Part shown: piece after piece, positions 15,474 to 24,062 of the stretch
Layout of the letters: the number at the start of each line of letters is the position of its first letter
How positions within the stretch are numbered: position 1 is the first letter of the stretch
NCBI GenBank assembly: GCA_963640855.1
Contig: CAVIAJ010000009.1
Location: 1-54,249, forward strand
Direction of reading: 5' to 3'
DNA length: 54,249 nucleotides
Origin: Methanarcanum sp963640855
GTDB lineage: Archaea; Thermoplasmatota; Thermoplasmata; Methanomassiliicoccales; Methanomethylophilaceae
Made by a program: the position numbers and the translations under genes
The notes under the pieces: generated by a model
What the model was told of the DNA's origin: nothing
Databases searched by the model: none
Seen by the model: the letters and a program-made list of their open reading frames with translations, nothing else

Positions 15474-15881
15474 TCACGCCCTAAGGCTACCGAGAGGCAC
15501 GATATCGACACCGATCATACGTTTAAGGATGACTTCGCCGAGGAGGTTGAAGTTTTCCTCAGTCTCTTCCTTCTCCATCCAATCCATTGTGTATTCGCAT
15601 GCAAGCGTCGGACCTGCCTTACAGAGATCTTCTCTAATCAGCCCATCACAGTATTCACTGAAGGATTTGTAGTATGCCTTCATGCTGAATTCTTTCCGAT
15701 GTTCCATTGCATACCTGCATGAGAATTTGCAGAGATTATCGTGATAAAAACATGCAAAAAGACGAAGGAGGTTATCTTCATCCATGTCGTCCATCGGTTG
15801 GAAGGCTTTATTCAACTTACAGGCCGTAATTTTCAACATCTCCGATTGTTGTTCATTCAATTCTTCCGACATCATGTTCAT
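15474..15881 (-). CDS. Hypothetical helical protein
   Basis: The product has 135 residues and begins MNMMSEELNEQQSEMLK. It is charged, mostly helical by composition, and has five cysteines spread through the middle (ITACKL, LFACFYHDNLCKFSCRY, EYC, DLCKAG, LACEY) without a clear metal motif. GAGGT stands a few bases before ATG 15881, which supports the start. No membrane segment or family is recognised. It lies between tRNA-Tyr and the RNase III-like operon in a region rich in accessory genes. Confidence 0.65.
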   Translation of the reverse strand: MNMMSEELNEQQSEMLKITACKLNKAFQPMDDMDEDNLLRLFACFYHDNLCKFSCRYAMEHRKEFSMKAYYKSFSEYCDGLIREDLCKAGPTLACEYTMDWMEKEETEENFNLLGEVILKRMIGVDIVPLGSLRA

Positions 15882-16015
15882 CAGTACCTCACTGAATTAA
15901 TGCTCACAAGCTCTACATCAATTATCCCGGTCAGAAGGATGTTGTCGACAAATTTTGTTTGACAGAATTTGCTCCATATTCGGGTCAATAATGCACATCC
16001 AATACGAAACAACCT

Positions 16016-16489
16016 TCAAAACCATCTCTCCATTGACATTTCATTGTCTAGGTAGAATGCGCCCAAACAAGCTTCCATGGCGGTCGCAATATATTTCTGT
16101 GCATGATCATCTTTCGAATTACTATCATTTGACGAATTACGGCCGGGCACCCAGTTATAACCGTGCTGTTTGTCTTTATTCTTATTATCGAATTTTAACA
16201 TTCTACGAATATGATAATGTTTTCCGATGCCAGTCACCAGGATTTTATCAGACTCGAACCGTTGCCTCACATTCGATATTTTTTCTTCACCGATTTTATA
16301 TAATATTTGTGTAAGGCCAAGACGAAGAACCGCATCTCCAAGTGTAGCAAGCCTGTCATTACAAATCAATTGCTGATTGCACATCTTATTGCGATATGAC
16401 GAGTCTATTTTTGCTTCATTCAAATTGTGTGTTTTGGTATGAAGGTATTCTCCGAATATATCTCTTGAATCCTGAGTCTGTTGCATCAT
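16016..16489 (-). CDS. RNase III-fold protein with altered catalytic site
   Basis: The 157-residue protein is a lone RNase III domain without a double-stranded RNA-binding domain. The signature region reads NDRLATLGDAVLRLGLTQIL where active RNase III has N-E-R-L-E-x-L-G-D; the second metal-binding block reads YIATAMEACLGAFYLD where active enzymes have D-x-x-E-A-x-x-G. So two acidic ligands (Asp of LGD, Glu of MEA) remain, and two are replaced by Ala and Thr. It may bind RNA without cutting it, or use another metal arrangement. Its ATG overlaps the TGA of the upstream thioesterase gene by one base, so both are made together. A charged Asn/Ser/Asp-rich loop (about 105-130) is inserted before the last helix. 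Confidence 0.75.
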   Translation of the reverse strand: MMQQTQDSRDIFGEYLHTKTHNLNEAKIDSSYRNKMCNQQLICNDRLATLGDAVLRLGLTQILYKIGEEKISNVRQRFESDKILVTGIGKHYHIRRMLKFDNKNKDKQHGYNWVPGRNSSNDSNSKDDHAQKYIATAMEACLGAFYLDNEMSMERWF

Positions 16490-16872
16490 CAGAGCCTCGA
16501 TTCAGCCTTCGAAAGGAATTTATCATTATCGACGATGAATCTCTCGTGCTTTCCGGAACCGATTTCCCCTGCGGAATCTCTTACAACGACAGTAAAGACC
16601 AATCTTCTTCTGTCGATCTCAATCAACTCGGTCTCACAGGTAACCTCGATACCGATCGGCGACGGGGCGGAATGTGCAATGTCGAGATGTGTTCCGACTG
16701 TACTCTTTCCGTCTTCAAGAAAAGGTGCAACACTCTGACTTGCAGTCGCTTCAATTAAAGCAATCATCATAGGCGTTGCATAAACGGGAAGTATGCCGCT
16801 TCCGACTGCTTCCGCAGTGTTCTCTTTCACGACTTTTTCCGTCTTGGTTCCCTTGATCCCGACGTTCAACAT
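16489..16872 (-). CDS. Thioesterase of the fluoroacetyl-CoA thioesterase (FlK) type
   Basis: The 127-residue protein has a single hot-dog fold. The motif order YATPMMIALIEATASQSVAPFL, STVGTHLDIAHSAPSP and VTCETELIEIDRRRLVFTV matches the FlK-like family, where Thr, Glu and His of these blocks form the active site. It would hydrolyse an acyl-CoA or acyl-carrier thioester in the cytosol. A TATA box TTATAAT at 16896-16902 lies about 27 bp before the ATG, so the transcript is probably leaderless. The stop codon overlaps the start of the RNase III-like gene. The substrate is unknown. Confidence 0.88.
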   Translation of the reverse strand: MLNVGIKGTKTEKVVKENTAEAVGSGILPVYATPMMIALIEATASQSVAPFLEDGKSTVGTHLDIAHSAPSPIGIEVTCETELIEIDRRRLVFTVVVRDSAGEIGSGKHERFIVDNDKFLSKAESRL

Positions 16873-16934
16873 AATTTACGCATACTGAACCGATGTTATA
16901 ATGATGACTGCAAATCAGATGTGCTGTCACATCA

Positions 16935-17342
16935 TCATTTCAAACAGTCGCATATCCTGTCCGCACACCCTTTGACATCCGTCTTTATCTCACGACCCCA
17001 GAATCTCAGTACAGTCCAACCTTCCGATTCCAACGTTCTGTCAACCTCTCTGTCGCGTCTGATGTTGCGTTCGATCTTCGCGATCCAAAACTCACTGTTT
17101 GTCTTTATCGAACATTTACGGCTGTCCCAGTCGTAGCCGTGCCAAAACTCACTGTCGCAGAATACGGCCACCTTCTTTCCGATGAATGCGATATCGGGAT
17201 GCCCGAAAACATTCTTACAGTTCTTGCGGTAATGAATCCCTCTCGCCCACAGTTCCTTACGCAGTGCCAGCTCTATGCCTGTATCCCTGCATTTTATTGC
17301 CTGCATATTCTTCCTGCGCTGTTCGGGTGTGTGATTGTCCAC
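16935..17342 (-). CDS. vsr: Very-short-patch-repair endonuclease (Vsr)
   Basis: The 135-residue protein is a full Vsr nuclease: TPEQRRKNMQAIKCRDTGIEL at the start, the catalytic HPDIAFIGKKVAVFCDSEFWHGYDW segment with the metal-binding aspartate, and WTVLRFWGREI near the end. Vsr nicks next to T:G mismatches left when 5-methylcytosine deaminates, so it protects the sites of the neighbouring cytosine methyltransferase. It starts with GTG and is divergent from the methyltransferase gene, 112 bp away. Confidence 0.94.
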   Translation of the reverse strand: MDNHTPEQRRKNMQAIKCRDTGIELALRKELWARGIHYRKNCKNVFGHPDIAFIGKKVAVFCDSEFWHGYDWDSRKCSIKTNSEFWIAKIERNIRRDREVDRTLESEGWTVLRFWGREIKTDVKGCADRICDCLK

Positions 17343-17401
17343 GAAGGTCGATTGATGTCCGGGTAAATGTTTGTATCCTGCGGTGATGACAGAAATCGGT
17401 T

Positions 17402-17418
17402 ATCAATCGGCGACCCCT
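17402..17418 (+). promoter_or_regulatory. 17-bp element ATCAATCGGCGACCCCT, copy 1
   Basis: This sequence recurs exactly at 44583-44599 before radA. Here it ends 8 bp before the TATA-like CTTAAAT (17427-17433) of the methyltransferase gene. At radA the gap to the TATA box is also 8 bp. It is most likely a binding site for a shared transcription factor. A shorter related sequence, ATCAATCGACC, reads on the minus strand at 17346-17356, directly before the vsr start. Confidence 0.7.
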
Positions 17419-17426
17419 GCAATAAG

Positions 17427-17433
17427 CTTAAAT
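17427..17433 (+). promoter_or_regulatory. TATA box of the cytosine methyltransferase gene
   Basis: CTTAAAT is centred 25-28 bp before the tandem ATG codons at 17455 and 17458, which predicts a leaderless transcript. Confidence 0.6.
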
Positions 17434-17454
17434 CAGAGTTATGCAAACATAATA

Positions 17455-18537
17455 ATGATGTCATCGGAACACATACCCCCTTACAGGTCAATCGATTTAT
17501 TCGCAGGCATAGGGGGCATCCGCATGGGATTCGACCGTGCTTTCGGCGACGAAATTACCACGGAATTTGTGTGTGAGTGGGATGAATACGCTCAGAAGAC
17601 ATACAAAGCGAATTTTAACGATCCGTTCGGCATAGCCGGCGACATAACGGCAATTGATGAAGAAGACATACCTTCTTTTGACATCTGCCTTGCAGGATTC
17701 CCTTGTCAGGCATTCAGCATCGCAGGCAGGAAACAGGGATTTCATGACGATTACAGGGGTCGCTGCAGAGGTACGCTCTTCTTCGATGTCGCAAGAATCT
17801 GCAGTTACCACAAACCGAAAGTAATTTTCTGTGAAAACGTCAAGGGCCTGACGATACACGATAAAGGAAACACCTTCAAAGTCATCAAAGGCACACTTGA
17901 AGAATTGGGTTACAAGGTCTATCACGAAGTCCTGAACAGCAGGGATTTCGGCGTACCGCAGAACCGCGAACGCATCTACATCGTAGCGTTCAGGAATGAC
18001 ATAGACAGCTCATCGTTTTCCTTCCCCGTACCTACGAGTCCGAATACAAAAATCAGAGATATTATCGAAAACAAACCTGTTTCTGTCAAATACTATCTGA
18101 GCAACGTTTACGTCGATTCGCTGAAAAAACACAAAGCAAGACATGAGTCAAAAGGAAACGGATTCGGATATGTAATCCGCAATCAGGACGGTGTTGCCGG
18201 AGCAATCGTATGCGGCGGCATGGGAAAAGAAAGAAACCTCATCATCGATGACAGACTGACGGATTTCACGCCTGTGACTCATATCAAAGGAGAAGTAAAC
18301 CGTGAAGGCATCAGAAAGATGACCCCGCGCGAATGGGCGAGACTCCAGGGCTTCCCCGACTCGTATGTACTTCCTTTGGCGGATGTACATTCATACAAAC
18401 AACTCGGAAACAGCGTTACCGTACCCGTAATTGAAGCGATTGCAAAGAACATCAGATATGTTCTTGATAAGAATTCGGCACCCGTGCCCGTTGCAGTCGG
18501 AGAAAAAGTCGCAGACTGCATTGCAGGGGGCGAATGA
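17455..18537 (+). CDS. DNA cytosine-5 methyltransferase of a HpaII-type R-M system
   Basis: The 360-residue protein holds the C5-methyltransferase motifs in order: I (SIDLFAGIGGIRMGF), IV with the catalytic cysteine (AGFPCQAFSIAG), VI (CENVKGL), VIII (GVPQNRERIYIVAF), a target-recognition region around 215-290, IX (REWARLQGFP) and X (QLGNSVTVPVIEAI). The next gene is a HpaII-like restriction enzyme, so the expected target is CCGG with methylation of the inner C; that is inferred from the partner. ATG 17458 is an equal start choice. The stop codon is 1 bp before the GTG of the nuclease gene, so the two are tightly coupled. Confidence 0.93.
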   Translation: MMSSEHIPPYRSIDLFAGIGGIRMGFDRAFGDEITTEFVCEWDEYAQKTYKANFNDPFGIAGDITAIDEEDIPSFDICLAGFPCQAFSIAGRKQGFHDDYRGRCRGTLFFDVARICSYHKPKVIFCENVKGLTIHDKGNTFKVIKGTLEELGYKVYHEVLNSRDFGVPQNRERIYIVAFRNDIDSSSFSFPVPTSPNTKIRDIIENKPVSVKYYLSNVYVDSLKKHKARHESKGNGFGYVIRNQDGVAGAIVCGGMGKERNLIIDDRLTDFTPVTHIKGEVNREGIRKMTPREWARLQGFPDSYVLPLADVHSYKQLGNSVTVPVIEAIAKNIRYVLDKNSAPVPVAVGEKVADCIAGGE

Positions 18538-18538
18538 T

Positions 18539-19624
18539 GTGGATAAAAGAAAGGGTAACAAGGGCGAATGGTCCGAAGTATACGCATTTCTCCGTATCCT
18601 TGCCGACGGACGTATTTACGGTGCAGACAGCAATGCAAACAAATGTGACGATATATTCTACGATGTCCTGAGAGTTCTGCGTGAAGAAGAGGGCAGTACA
18701 TCGGAATATATCCTGTCTGATGACGGCGGACACGTTTCCGTAGTGAAAAACGGATCCGAAGTTCTCACAATAGAAAGATCGAGACTGTCGGATGAATCGG
18801 AACGCCTCCTTAATACGATAAAAACATCAAAGGGTTCATTCTCTGCGGATGATACTCTGGAATTTCTGTCGGAAATCGGGCGTTATCACATTAAATCACC
18901 GTCCGGAGATAAACAGGATATTGTGGTTCAGATACATGATGCACGCACAGGCATGGAACCATTATTGGGCTTCAGCATCAAATCCATGCTCGGAAGTTCC
19001 TCAACGCTGCTTAATGCCTCCCAGGCCACCAACTTCGTATTCGAAATATGCGGCGAAAACGATAATGAATGTTCGGAACGGATTATTCCTCCCGGCAACA
19101 GCAAACACCTGAAAAAATGGTGTGCCGACATGAAAAAATCCGGCATGGAATTCAAGTTTGAAAGAACAGCCAACAGAACTTTCGGTGAGAATCTCTCCCT
19201 GATTGATGTTAAACTTCCCGAAATCGTTGCCGAAATGCTCAAACTGCATTACATTGAAGGTGTAAGCAGTATCAGCGAACAGGTCCGCGCCCTTCACAAG
19301 GAAGACCCCCTGAATATCGAAACACACAGCGGAATATCGGCGTACGAATACAAAATTAAGAAAATGCTCGCAGCAGTTGCTCTGGGTATGAGGCCTGCAA
19401 CACCGTGGAACGGTGTTGAGGATGCATCCGGCGGATATATCATCGTCAAAAAGAACGGAGAGGTACTCTGTTATCATATTTACAACAGAAACGATTTCGA
19501 AGAGTATCTCTTTACTCATACAAAATTGGAAACTTCGTCCACGTCCAAGCACAATTATGCCGAATTTACATTCGAGAAAGCGAAAAACACCGTAAAACTC
19601 AATCTGCAGATTAGGTTCAAATGA
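18539..19624 (+). CDS. HpaII-family type II restriction endonuclease
   Basis: The product has 361 residues from GTG 18539, close to the length of R.HpaII. It begins VDKRKGNKGEWSEVYAFLRILADGRIYGAD, the conserved start of the HpaII restriction family, and continues with SGDKQDIVVQIHD and LLGFSIKSMLGSSSTLLNAS. The segment with D...FSIK is a plausible D-x(n)-E/S-x-K type catalytic core. It would cut unmethylated CCGG. The frame runs further upstream, but that part lies inside the methyltransferase gene. It is the last gene of a vsr/methyltransferase/nuclease cassette. Confidence 0.9.
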   Translation: MDKRKGNKGEWSEVYAFLRILADGRIYGADSNANKCDDIFYDVLRVLREEEGSTSEYILSDDGGHVSVVKNGSEVLTIERSRLSDESERLLNTIKTSKGSFSADDTLEFLSEIGRYHIKSPSGDKQDIVVQIHDARTGMEPLLGFSIKSMLGSSSTLLNASQATNFVFEICGENDNECSERIIPPGNSKHLKKWCADMKKSGMEFKFERTANRTFGENLSLIDVKLPEIVAEMLKLHYIEGVSSISEQVRALHKEDPLNIETHSGISAYEYKIKKMLAAVALGMRPATPWNGVEDASGGYIIVKKNGEVLCYHIYNRNDFEEYLFTHTKLETSSTSKHNYAEFTFEKAKNTVKLNLQIRFK

Positions 19625-19935
19625 ATTTGCTCTGCATCGGTTTTACGACAGGATTCTGTCGCACGAACCCATATGCCTTATGAGCGAAGTATGTACTTTG
19701 ACCCCTTCGGCATCGTTGTTGTACAACAGAACCGGCTTACTGTCCGCATCCATAGTATCAGATCGATCTGGCTGTATATCCGGTTTGTGATTGTTCGGAT
19801 GTTCTGTAAAATAACGATTGTTAAATATTAGACAATAATGTCAAATATTAATGAAAATTATCAAGGTCAAATGATAGCAGGCGATGACAAAAGGATAGCG
19901 AAATATTTCGGCAGGAGAGAGTCCGCCGAAGCGAC
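19625..19935. promoter_or_regulatory. 311-bp intergenic region with a 20-bp-spaced repeat
   Basis: No convincing gene lies here. A 36-codon minus-strand frame (about 19643-19753) is too short to support. TGTTAAATATTA (19819-19830) and TGTCAAATATTA (19839-19850) are direct repeats exactly 20 bp apart, about two helical turns, some 90 bp before the ABC operon. They look like two sites for one regulator, or a duplicated TATA region. Confidence 0.5.
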
Positions 19936-20762
19936 ATGATTGAGCTTCCTTCATCGACTCTTCATAACATTCTGAAAGGCACGTTGATTTTCATTGCCGG
20001 AATCATGATTATTGTGGTAATTTGGCATTGTTTCGCTTGGTACTACGACGAAATGTACGACAGATTACTGAAATTCCCGTATCCTCTGGAGACATTCGAA
20101 AGATTGTACCAATATCTTTTCGAAGAAAGAGAATGTTCCGCGCTACGATATACTCACACATTGCCGCAAGTATGGAAAGATGGCTGACAGCATTCCTTCT
20201 GTCCACCGTCTGCGGTATTGCTCTGGGTATGTTCCTCGGATACTTCAGAAAGTTATACCCGATAGGAATCTCACCCGTAAACATCATTCAGATGATTCCG
20301 GGTATGGCGTGGCTTCCTGTTGTGTTACTCATATTCGGAATCAGTAACGAATCCGCAATAATGATTATTTTCATCATTTCTTTTGTCATCATTACAATAA
20401 ATGTGGCGGGAGGAATCAGAAAGATTCCCGACGTTTACATGAGAGCCGCGGACATGATGGGTGCAAACACCGCAGTCAGGATATTCAAAATAATGATTCC
20501 CGCTTCGACTTTGGATATCGTCAACGGACTCCGTCTCGGTATGGGAAGCGCGTGGAGAGTGTTGATTTCTGCAGAAATGGTCATCGGAACGGGAATCGGA
20601 TTGGGATTCGCAATTTCCGAACTACGTGCACTTATTGATTACACCGGATCGTTCGCATGTATCGCAGTGATTTGTGTAATCGGCCTCATTATTGACAAGT
20701 TAATCTTCGTAAACATCGAAAAGTACGTCCGCCACAAACTCGGCATGGACCAGGATGTGTGA
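19936..20762 (+). pseudogene. ABC transporter permease (nitrate/sulfonate/taurine type), frameshifted
   Basis: Two frames together encode one SsuC/TauC-like permease. The first (from ATG 19936) gives the N-terminal membrane helix and the cytoplasmic stretch LKFPYPLETFERLYQYLFEER. The rest, from about 20140, is in another frame: IYSHIAASMERWLTAFLLSTVCGIALGMFLGY, then the EAA loop RAADMMGANTAVRIFKIMIPAST and the last helices. The reading changes frame between about 20110 and 20140 as if one base were missing. All five or six membrane spans are otherwise intact. Either the gene is broken or the assembly has an error here. The next two genes of the operon are damaged in the same way. Confidence 0.82.
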
Positions 20763-20766
20763 TATC

Positions 20767-21533
20767 ATGATAGAACTCAGAGGTGTCTCGAAAGCATACT
20801 ACATGAAACGTAACATGAGCCGTGCGAGGATTGTACTCGATAACATCAACCTGAAAATCGAAGATCATGAGTTTGTATGCATCATCGGACCGTCAGATGC
20901 GGAAAGACAACTGCATTGAACATTATCGCAGGATTCGAATCACCTACGCTGGGAGAATGTTACTGCGACGGAGAAAAAGTGGAAAAACCGTCACCGAAAA
21001 GAGGTGTCGTCTTCCAGGACTACAGCTTATTCCCGTGGATGAGTGCCAAGAGCAATGTTATGCTGGCACTTGAATGTCTCAATGTTCCGGAAAAGGACAG
21101 AGAGGCAATCGCGATGGATGCACTCAAAAGAGTACGTATGGCAGAATATGCGGATATGCGCCCGAATACTCTCTCGGGCGGAATGCGCCAGAGAGTTGCA
21201 ATTGCAAGATTATTGGCAATGGATCCGGACATAATGCTCATAGACGAACCGTTCTCGGCATTGGATGAGTACACACGTTCGATTCTTGACAAAGACATTG
21301 TGGATATTTGGTCTGAAGAGAAGAAAACGGTCGTGTTTGTCACACATATCATCGACGAAGCACTCACCGTTGCTACGAGAATCATCCTATTATCGGACTC
21401 GCCCGGAAAGATTGTAAAAGAATGGTATCTCGAACCTGGATCTAAGAGGGATCTCACATCCCCGGAATTTATCGCGCTTAAGAAGGAGATCATGGAAACT
21501 TTGGTCTCAAACAGTAAAGAATACAACTTTTAA
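20767..21533 (+). pseudogene. ABC transporter ATP-binding protein (SsuB/TauB type), frameshifted in Walker A
   Basis: The frame from ATG 20767 reads MIELRGVSKAYYMKRN and DHEFVCIIGPS, then shifts. The rest continues in another frame as CGKTTALNIIAGFESPTLGE, with VVFQDYSLFPWMSAKSN, LSGGMRQRVAIARLLAMDPDIMLIDEP and FSALDEYTR. One G is missing at about 20896: adding it back restores GPSGCGKTT exactly. As written, the protein would stop after about 50 residues. The gene starts 4 bp after the permease stop. Substrate class (nitrate, sulfonate, taurine) is inferred from family similarity only. Confidence 0.85.
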
Positions 21534-21547
21534 AGAGGGAACAGAAA

Positions 21548-22685
21548 ATGGATTCAAAGAAGATTTTGGCAATCGTTATCGCAGCGATTGTCGTTATCGG
21601 AGGAGTTACTGCTGTTATTGTCACCAATAACAATAACGGCGGCGACAAAGAGAAGGAAACTATCTCGATTGCGTACCTCAACCTCGGATACTACCCGTTC
21701 ATGGTAGGATTCGAGAAGGGATACTTCAACAACCTTGACTTCAACGTCAAGCCGATTGTCGTTACGGGAAGCGGACAGGATGCAGTCAATGCTGTGTTGG
21801 CCGGTGACGCAACAATGGCAGCAACCGGAGATGCACCGTTCATCAACACACTCGGTAAGAACCCCGAGACATTCATCGGACTTACACAGTACACACAGTC
21901 ATCCGGTTCACTCGCGGGACACATTTGGATTGCGAACAACAGTCTGAAAGGATCACTTGATGCCATTGAGAAAGATGATAAGGGTGTCGTTTCCAACTCC
22001 GCCACTACTGCGGCACAGATCAAGGAAATCACCAAGAACAAAGAAGGAAGCGGACAGGGGTACATTCTCCATCGGAGTCATCAACGGTTCGACAACACAC
22101 ACAAACATCAGGAAATGGTGTCTCTCCAACGATCTCACATATGATGAGGGTGCATTGGAAGATACACTCAAGACCGGCGTAGATGTACATGTTATTCAGG
22201 TCCCCAAGGGATCCGATGCATCTGCTTTAATCTCATACCTTGAGAAAGTCGATGCACTCGCAACAAACAAGACACTGAACGGTAACATTATGTCCGCTAT
22301 CGGAGACAAAGTCTACGCATTCGGTGACTCGTCCGCACTTTCCGGTGTATCATACAGCGTCCTCTGTACAACACAGGCTAACTATGACAAGTACAAGGAT
22401 CAGATGATACAGATTCTTGAAATCCTCAAAGATATTGAAGAATGGATCAAGAACAATGTAGATGAGGCTGCAAAAATCTGCGCCGACCTCAGCGGTGACA
22501 AAGCAGAGACCATCGTAAAGAACATCAACGGTGCAAACTACAAGGTCATCTGGAACACCAACGAGAAGAACTACGACAGCTGGGTTCAGACCGCCAAGAT
22601 TAACGGCTATGACATCTCAGTGGACAAGTTCATCAATGCATGTCCCTGCAAGGATACCATAAACGCCTGGTACGCCAAAGCATAA
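21548..22685 (+). pseudogene. ABC transporter substrate-binding protein (SsuA/NrtA-like), frameshifted
   Basis: The first frame gives a signal/anchor (residues about 4-26, ending TNNNNGGD) and then a periplasmic-binding-type domain (ISIAYLNLGYYPFMVGFEKGYF, GSGQDAVNAVLAGDATMAATGDAP). At a GGGG run at 22057-22060 the frame shifts; taking one G out joins SGQG to TFSIGVINGSTTH and the domain continues to the end (WIKNNVDEAAKICADLSGD, FINACPCKDTINAWYAKA). So one G appears to be inserted. This is the third gene of the same operon with a single-base defect. The anchor suggests a membrane-tethered lipoprotein-like binding protein, common in this group. Confidence 0.85.
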
Positions 22686-22694
22686 AACCATAAC

Positions 22695-22716
22695 GTCCCC
22701 TCCTCCGGGAGGGGAC
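22695..22716 (+). terminator. Hairpin with T-rich tail after the ABC operon
   Basis: GTCCCCTCC (22695-22703) and GGAGGGGAC (22708-22716) form a 9-bp stem with a TCCG loop, followed by TTATCTTTTTC. It lies between the convergent ABC operon and MazG gene. Confidence 0.65.
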
Positions 22717-22728
22717 AGATTATCTTTT

Positions 22729-23109
22729 TCAGTTTCGTTTCATCTCTTCATACTTGAGATTCGAGCCTCTGCTGACATCCGCAGGATATTTTGCGTTGTT
22801 TTTTGCAATCTTTTCATTCAACGCAGTACAGAGATCGATGTTATTCATCTGAGCAAACCTGAGAACAAAGTAAAACACATCGGCTAATTCGTCCCTGATG
22901 TCCTCGGATCTTGAAGAATTCTCAAGCAGTGCCTTACTCTGTTCCTCGGTTTTAAATCTGAATATTTCCAGGAGCTCCGCCGATTCGGTCGCCATACCTA
23001 TCGCAAGATCCTTGGGGTTGTGGAACATATCCCAATCCCTCTCTTCGCAGAATTTCCTAACGATATCTTTCGCATGTTCGACCGTACATTCGGCATCGCC
23101 CGCTGTCAT
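22729..23109 (-). CDS. MazG-like nucleotide pyrophosphohydrolase
   Basis: The 126-residue protein has the all-alpha NTP pyrophosphatase pattern: ATESAELLEIFRF (E-x-x-E) and RDELADVFYFVLRFA (E-x-x-D), then ALNEKIAKNNAKYP. This matches single-domain MazG/RS21-C6 proteins that hydrolyse (d)NTPs, often dCTP or damaged nucleotides, to monophosphates. It lies 29 bp downstream of a minus-strand gene of unknown function and is probably in the same transcript. Confidence 0.9.
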   Translation of the reverse strand: MTAGDAECTVEHAKDIVRKFCEERDWDMFHNPKDLAIGMATESAELLEIFRFKTEEQSKALLENSSRSEDIRDELADVFYFVLRFAQMNNIDLCTALNEKIAKNNAKYPADVSRGSNLKYEEMKRN

Positions 23110-23138
23110 GAATACCCGTTTGACATTACGGCAAGATA

Positions 23139-24062
23139 TTACTTTCCGTTCTCGACAGAGAATTCCGATCTGACAGCAATGTTTGCCTCATCACGCAGAC
23201 TTCCGAAAGGATCGCTATATCTGAACCTCACCGCTCTCGTACGGCCTTCTTTATGAAGTATTCCTTTCTCCGCCAAACCGGTAAGCTTTGCTCTTACCGA
23301 CTGATCTTCAAGATTGCCCGCCCACAGAGATGCATCCTGTATTGTGAACGTTCCGCTCCGTATGCGTGATTGTCTGACAAATGAAATCTCATTGCCGTCC
23401 AAATCTCCTGTTATATCTCTTTCGGCACAGTATACAATCGCCTCAAAATATGCGTCATGCAATGTCGATATCAAATGTTCCAGAGTATCCTGAACCGAAC
23501 TGTCCTCAGGGACATGTTCAAACAATGCCGCATCGACTTTGCACATCCCGATATTTCCGAGACCTGTCGCATACAGCAGTTTATGCAGGAGTGTTGATGC
23601 CTCTCTCACGCTCATGTACTGTGAGATTTCATTGTAAAATACGGAAGCAGTCACCAGCGGATTGTACGGAGACGTATTCACGAAATCGATCAATTCGGAT
23701 TCTCCTTCTCTTACTATGATAATATCTGTCCCCGATATGTACGAACACACCCGGCGTACATCCGAAATGTTCCACGGGAAATTTCCGAGATCGTCCGAGA
23801 TGCGTGCATAAATCAGATACAGTGCGCTTAACTCGGAATCGTTCTGAGGTTCGGCCCCGCTGCGACACAGACCCGTTACGACATCGTACGAAACATCGAT
23901 GTCATCCTCGGCAAGACTGCGTGAAACGCCGTCCGCCAAAGCATCATACAGGAGATTGCCAACATCGTCCCCGGCAAGAATGAACTCCCCGATCCGATAA
24001 TCCATAAAGCGGATTTCCTGAATCTTTTTCTGCAGTTCCGGACTGACAGTGATATCGGTCAT
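23139..24062 (-). CDS. Hypothetical protein with a C-terminal winged-helix-like region
   Basis: The 307-residue protein is not recognised. Most of it is helical and acidic (MTDITVSPELQKKIQEIRFMDYRIG at the start). The last ~90 residues (RSGTFTIQDASLWAGNLEDQSVRAKLTGLAEKGILHKEGRTRAVRFRYSDPF) have the layout of a winged helix: a helix, a recognition-type helix with RAKLTGLAEKGIL, then a basic wing. The middle, ALLHKLLYATGLGNIG, superficially recalls Fic-type architecture, but the Fic motif is absent. It overlaps the preceding 73-residue gene by 4 bases (ATGA) and precedes MazG by 29 bp, so the three form an operon. Confidence 0.65.
   Translation of the reverse strand: MTDITVSPELQKKIQEIRFMDYRIGEFILAGDDVGNLLYDALADGVSRSLAEDDIDVSYDVVTGLCRSGAEPQNDSELSALYLIYARISDDLGNFPWNISDVRRVCSYISGTDIIIVREGESELIDFVNTSPYNPLVTASVFYNEISQYMSVREASTLLHKLLYATGLGNIGMCKVDAALFEHVPEDSSVQDTLEHLISTLHDAYFEAIVYCAERDITGDLDGNEISFVRQSRIRSGTFTIQDASLWAGNLEDQSVRAKLTGLAEKGILHKEGRTRAVRFRYSDPFGSLRDEANIAVRSEFSVENGK

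Noticed and set aside
17755..17764. A third copy of the 17-bp element inside the methyltransferase gene
   Set aside because: Only nine bases match on the opposite strand; this is expected by chance in coding sequence.
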